From the NCBI GenBank assembly GCA_016784965.1, contig JADHTQ010000043.1, positions 1 through 38,548 of the forward strand: 38,548 bases of DNA. Direction: 5' to 3'. This DNA is from Bacteriovoracaceae bacterium (lineage in GTDB: Bacteria; Bdellovibrionota; Bacteriovoracia; Bacteriovoracales; Bacteriovoracaceae). Below are positions 35,851 to 38,548 of this stretch, in pieces (the first letter of the stretch is position 1; each line of letters starts with the position of its first letter). The translations under genes were made by a program, and so were the position numbers. The notes beneath the pieces are model-generated. The model was given only the letters and a program-made list of their open reading frames with translations, was not told the DNA's origin and did no database searches.

Positions 35851-36708
35851 TTATTTTATCTCTAGAGATGCAAGCAGGTCAGAGGACCATTTATTTTGCT
35901 GAATAATAAACTTATTCGCATATCGGTCTTTATATTTTTTGTGAATGGTGAAGTATTTTGAGTGACCAAATATAAACTGCCATTTCATGGTTCTTGAAAA
36001 CAGACAAGCAGCAACGACATCAATTTCATCTAACTTGTAGAATCTTTGCTTTTTAGTATCACCATCATCGTCAGTAGAGTTTCTTGTCCTTTGAAAATCA
36101 ATAGAAAGAGGATGTTCATCAAATTGTTGAATAAATGTATCAATATTGATTTTAGAAACATCGCTCTCCTTGATCAATGAAGTGCTAAATTCATATCTTG
36201 GAATACCTGATTCCCGTAATTCTTGTGGGAAAAACTTCAGAAGTTCTGTACTTGTTTTTGCTTTTTCTATTAGAATGACCTCAAGTAAATCATTCAGTGA
36301 GTTAATCCCTTTATCTGTTTCAATGATGATCCCTTTTTGTGCCATTGACTTAAAGGTTTTTAAAAGCCAATTTTCCTGTAAATAATTGTTCCTTACAAGA
36401 AATTGAATATACGAGGGGAGTATTTTTTTTGTTGAAGAATTAATTACTTGAATATTTTTACATTCGAGAGATATTGTCTTTCCATCATTCAAAGTAACAT
36501 AAAAATCTTTATCAAAGTCGCCGCTGGCCCCTGTGAAGCTCTTAATCTTGCCGTCATTTCGATATTGGATAAGAAGATGTTCTAAATGTTTTTCAGCGAC
36601 AGCTCCTTTGACTGCCATATAGGCCCTTGGATTTTTGGTGAATACTTCTGCAAGGTCCTGCTCAGAAAGCCCAGTTAGTTTTTCAAGAGTTATACTATTC
36701 TTTGCCAT
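35851..36708 (-). CDS. restriction endonuclease of a type II system
   Basis: 285 residues from the ATG at 36708, with GGA 6 nt before it; a longer frame from 36747 overlaps the regulator more. A PD-(D/E)xK-type core is visible near residues 70-95: GDFDKDFYVTLNDGKTISLECKN, where Asp and Glu-x-Lys would bind metal. The rest is helical and unrecognised. It overlaps the Xre-type regulator by 14 nt and is divergent from the m5C methyltransferase, the classic arrangement of a restriction gene. The specificity cannot be read from the sequence. Confidence 0.75.
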   Translation of the reverse strand: MAKNSITLEKLTGLSEQDLAEVFTKNPRAYMAVKGAVAEKHLEHLLIQYRNDGKIKSFTGASGDFDKDFYVTLNDGKTISLECKNIQVINSSTKKILPSYIQFLVRNNYLQENWLLKTFKSMAQKGIIIETDKGINSLNDLLEVILIEKAKTSTELLKFFPQELRESGIPRYEFSTSLIKESDVSKINIDTFIQQFDEHPLSIDFQRTRNSTDDDGDTKKQRFYKLDEIDVVAACLFSRTMKWQFIFGHSKYFTIHKKYKDRYANKFIIQQNKWSSDLLASLEIK

Positions 36709-36931
36709 TTTTATCCATTTTCCATTCAAAATACTTGGTGGGGTCAATATTTAAAGCGGTAGCAATTTCAGAAATCATTTTAAGTGTTGCGTTATATTCA
36801 GGGCGAGTAGCAATCGACTTTAACGTGTCTGATGAAATACTGGTCATCTGGGCCAGTTCTTCATAGGTTAAATGAAGTCCTGTCTTTGCCTCGTAGGCCT
36901 GCATTACATTTTTTAAATCAAACTTAAGCAT
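36695..36931 (-). CDS. Xre-type regulator, likely controller (C) protein of the restriction system
   Basis: 78 residues. A helix-turn-helix of the Cro/C1 type spans about 20-65 (LTYEELAQMTSISSDTLKSIATRPEYNATLKMISEIATAL). The length and position (just before and overlapping the nuclease gene, divergent from the methyltransferase) fit the C proteins of PvuII-like systems. These delay nuclease expression until the host DNA is methylated. GAGG precedes the ATG by about 5 nt. The dyad at 36941-36957 is a candidate binding site. Confidence 0.75.
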   Translation of the reverse strand: MLKFDLKNVMQAYEAKTGLHLTYEELAQMTSISSDTLKSIATRPEYNATLKMISEIATALNIDPTKYFEWKMDKNGKE

Positions 36932-36940
36932 TTAGTCCTC

Positions 36941-36957
36941 GTGTATTGACAGTACAC
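36941..36957. promoter_or_regulatory. candidate operator/promoter between regulator and methyltransferase
   Basis: GTGTA (36941-36945) and TACAC (36953-36957) are inverted arms around TTGACAG. The same segment contains TTGACA (36946-36951), a perfect -35 for rightward transcription, with a weaker TACACA (36968-36973) 16 bp later. Binding here by the C-like protein could control both directions. No typical PvuII C-box is visible. Confidence 0.45.
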
Positions 36958-37035
36958 TATTTTCGTTACACAATTTCATTAGTTTTTAGTAACTTACCTA
37001 ATGGTAAAATATTTTTAAAGAAATGGGTATAATTA

Positions 37036-38220
37036 ATGATTAGAAAAAATCTCAAGAAAGTAATTAGTCTTTACACAGGTGCTGGAGGACTTGATTATGG
37101 AGTGGAAGCTGCAGGTTTTGATACCGCAGTGGCAGTTGAAATGGATAAATGGTGTTGTAAAACATTAAGATATAACCGTGATTGGCCTGTTATTGAAGAT
37201 AAGATTGAGAATGTAGATAGTGAAACCATATTAAAAACAGCAAATCTAAAAAAGGGTGAAGCTGGGCTATTAATTGGAGGCCCTCCATGTCAGCCATTTT
37301 CAAAAGCAGGGTATTGGAGAGATGGGGATGCTAAAAGGCTAAATGATCCTCGATCAAATACACTTAACCAATATATGCGAGTCTTAGAAGACACTCTTCC
37401 CCATGCTTTTATTTTAGAAAATGTTTTTGGACTTGCCTATAAAGGGAAAGATGAGGGCCTTAGATATCTTGAAAATACAGTTCAAAAAATAAATGAACGG
37501 AATAATACTAATTATACTTTTAAATGGAAGGTTATAAATACGGCACACTTTGGAGTTTCTCAAATTAGAGAACGTGTTTTTATAATTGGATCTAGAGATG
37601 GTTACGAGTTTGATTTTCCAGAAGCTCGATTCTTCCCTAAAAATGAAGATAATCCAATGTTAGAAATAGAAGGTAAAACTTTTAGAACTGCTTGGGATGC
37701 TATCGGTGATCTTGTTCCAGAAGAAGAAACTCACCATGAATCTGAAGTGGGTGGTAAATGGGGCGCATTGCTTCCTTCAATACCTCCAGGAGAAAATTAT
37801 CTCTATCATACAGAAAGAGGTAGTGGGGAACCTCTGTTTAAGTGGCGTTCAAGATATTGGAGCTTTTTATTAAAGCTTCATCCAGATAAACCAAGTTGGA
37901 CAATCCAAGCACAACCAGGAACAGCTATCGGCCCTTTTCATTGGAATAACAGAAGACTAACAATGAGAGAGATGGCCAGAATTCAGACCTTCCCAGATGA
38001 TGTTGAAGTTCTAGGTGGAAATTCTAATGTTCAAAAGCAGATTGGAAATGCAGTTCCTTCTGCTATTGGTGAACTTCTTGGTAAAGAAATTAGAAAACAA
38101 TTTTTTGATGAAAGAGTGAGTTCAAAGAAGTTGAAACTCGTTCCTAATTATAATGAGGATAAGTTTCAAGTTAATTTTATGAAGAGGATTCCTAAAGAAT
38201 ACAGGGAGTTAATTCAGTAA
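37036..38220 (+). CDS. DNA (cytosine-5-)-methyltransferase
   Basis: 394 residues. m5C methyltransferase protecting the host from the adjacent nuclease. Conserved motifs: I LYTGAGGLDYGVEAAGF, IV GGPPCQPFS with catalytic Cys, VI ILENVFG, VIII QIRERVFIIG, IX NRRLTMREMARIQTFPDD and X QKQIGNAVPSAIGELLGKEI. The target-recognition part lies around 230-310 (KWGALLPSIPPGENYLYHTE, WTIQAQPGTAIGPFHWN). Its stop overlaps the ATG of the next, truncated reading frame by one base (TAATG). The ribosome site is weak. Confidence 0.92.
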   Translation: MIRKNLKKVISLYTGAGGLDYGVEAAGFDTAVAVEMDKWCCKTLRYNRDWPVIEDKIENVDSETILKTANLKKGEAGLLIGGPPCQPFSKAGYWRDGDAKRLNDPRSNTLNQYMRVLEDTLPHAFILENVFGLAYKGKDEGLRYLENTVQKINERNNTNYTFKWKVINTAHFGVSQIRERVFIIGSRDGYEFDFPEARFFPKNEDNPMLEIEGKTFRTAWDAIGDLVPEEETHHESEVGGKWGALLPSIPPGENYLYHTERGSGEPLFKWRSRYWSFLLKLHPDKPSWTIQAQPGTAIGPFHWNNRRLTMREMARIQTFPDDVEVLGGNSNVQKQIGNAVPSAIGELLGKEIRKQFFDERVSSKKLKLVPNYNEDKFQVNFMKRIPKEYRELIQ

Positions 38221-38291
38221 TGAAAGTTTCAAGTATAGATAAGGATATAAAATCAATTCTTGAAAGTGGTTATTATGTACCCTTGCGGTGA
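38220..38291 (+). pseudogene. truncated DUF262-like reading frame
   Basis: ATG at 38220 overlaps the methyltransferase stop (TAATG), so it was a coupled third gene of the system. It reads 23 residues ending IKSILESGYYVPLR. The start of DUF262 proteins is typically IKxILxSxYYxIPxFQRPYSW, so this looks like the first 20 residues of one. The frame ends in TGA inside the 18-bp repeat at 38277-38294, i.e. the gene was cut at this junction. GmrSD-type DUF262 proteins act on modified DNA. The identity rests on few residues. Confidence 0.45.
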
Positions 38292-38294
38292 ATC
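38277..38294 (+). repeat. 18-bp repeat copy 1
   Basis: GTACCCTTGCGGTGAATC, one base different from the other two copies (C for T at position 4), followed by TGC as is copy 3. It lies exactly where the DUF262-like frame ends. Confidence 0.85.
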
Positions 38295-38297
38295 TGC

Positions 38298-38432
38298 TTA
38301 ATTTATCATATCTTCTGGTTTAAAGTTCCATGGGAGATATTTTTCGCTATTTTGCTTTACATCTTCTTTGTTTTTTTGCAACCACACTAAAGTATCCTTG
38401 CGGTGAATCGTATCCTTGCGGTGAATCTGCAT
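38298..38432 (-). CDS. 44-residue ORF containing two repeat copies; possible transposase tail
   Basis: ATG at 38432 begins MQIHRKDTIHRKDT; each 18-bp repeat encodes IHRKDT in frame. The rest (LVWLQKNKEDVKQNSE then KYLPWNFKPEDMIN) ends with TAA at 38298. The LPWNF ending recalls the C-terminus of IS66-type transposases (LLPWxW), so this may be a transposase fragment rather than a real gene. No ribosome site is seen. The stop lies just before copy 1 of the repeat. Confidence 0.3.
   Translation of the reverse strand: MQIHRKDTIHRKDTLVWLQKNKEDVKQNSEKYLPWNFKPEDMIN
38392..38427 (+). repeat. 18-bp repeat copies 2 and 3 in tandem
   Basis: GTATCCTTGCGGTGAATC occurs at 38392-38409 and at 38410-38427 with no spacer. 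Together with copy 1 they frame a 97-bp segment (38295-38391). Three copies with one spacer do not make a CRISPR array. Confidence 0.9.
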
Positions 38433-38480
38433 AAAATTTACTTAATTCTGTGATTTAATGCCTCTTAAGTGAGGTGAACT

Positions 38481-38548
38481 ATGGATTTGAAAAAACTCTC
38501 TCAAGATATAGCAATTTGGCGACAAAACAAAAACTTTAGAAGTGAAAG
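38481..38548 (+). CDS. 5' end of a probable mobile-element accessory gene (partial)
   Basis: ATG at 38481, with GAGGTG 6 nt before it, reads MDLKKLSQDIAIWRQNKNFR and runs off the window edge. The pattern WRxNKxFRSE resembles small proteins that precede IS66-type transposase genes. The assignment rests on about 22 residues, but a clear ribosome site and start codon make the gene itself likely. Confidence 0.5.
   Translation, partial: MDLKKLSQDIAIWRQNKNFRSE

Noticed and set aside
38277-38427. CRISPR-like repeats
   Set aside because: Only three copies, two directly adjacent and one separated by 97 bp; no cas genes; the segment between is a possible gene end.

Overview
The window is AT-rich DNA from a Gram-negative bacterium. 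It is densely packed with short intergenic gaps, and many products carry signal peptides, lipoboxes or outer-membrane beta-barrel features. The core genes (miaB, clpS-clpA, nfo, mutM/fpg, recQ, gshB, mnmD) give no exact name. Low G+C, many secreted proteins of unknown function, a gingipain-like secreted peptidase, a putative lipoprotein aminopeptidase and a Lys-rich histone-H1-like protein together fit a Bdellovibrionota / Bacteriovoracales-type bacterium; this is inference, not proof. No rRNA, tRNA or CRISPR array was seen.

Layout. 1-225 holds the 3' edge of an unidentified plus-strand gene and a strong terminator. 225-4487 (minus) encodes two secreted proteins of unknown function. 4649-7217 (plus) encodes a DUF1207-type outer-membrane barrel and a ChaN/TIKI-fold protein. 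7219-9640 (minus) encodes a two-TM protein with a degenerate histidine-kinase ATPase domain, then an ECF-like sigma factor translationally overlapped with a zinc-binding anti-sigma-like protein. 9826-10506 (plus) is a lipoprotein with a Pro-Thr linker. 10531-13212 (minus) is an operon: barrel, lipoprotein metallo-aminopeptidase, glutathione synthetase. 13320-17870 (minus) carries miaB, a protein made of sixteen 5-residue Lys-rich repeats, and clpA/clpS. 17929-19310 (plus) is a TerB-like protein overlapped with nfo. 19313-22519 (minus) encodes an e(P4)-type acid phosphatase, a CrtC/lipocalin-type secreted protein and a V8-like serine protease. 22677-23915 (plus) is a cyclic-nucleotide-gated K+ channel. 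23924-30101 (minus) encodes a secreted protein with kinase-fold hints, a 2x[4Fe-4S] protein paired with a secreted FMN-binding-like protein, a DUF2934 protein and a C25 peptidase with a P domain. 30250-33656 holds mnmD (plus) converging on recQ and fpg (minus), which overlap each other.

33688-38548 is a mobile accessory island next to fpg. It contains a tyrosine recombinase gene broken by one in-frame stop, an excisionase-like gene, about 670 bp of non-coding DNA rich in inverted repeats, and a type II restriction-modification module laid out like the controller-protein systems: C-like regulator and nuclease overlapped on the minus strand, m5C methyltransferase divergent. Right after the methyltransferase a DUF262-like reading frame stops at residue 23 exactly where a repeated 18-bp sequence begins. 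That junction, with three copies of the repeat and what look like mobile-element gene ends, is the most recombination-scarred part of the window.

Working together: ClpS hands N-degron substrates to ClpA; Nfo, Fpg and RecQ are DNA repair; MiaB and MnmD modify tRNA; the secreted peptidases, phosphatase and lipoproteins suggest a life that uses external macromolecules. The likeliest places for undescribed biology are the island's structured non-coding block (35514-35591), the 18-bp repeat junction (38220-38480) and the sigma/anti-sigma/sensor-like cluster with palindromic control sites.
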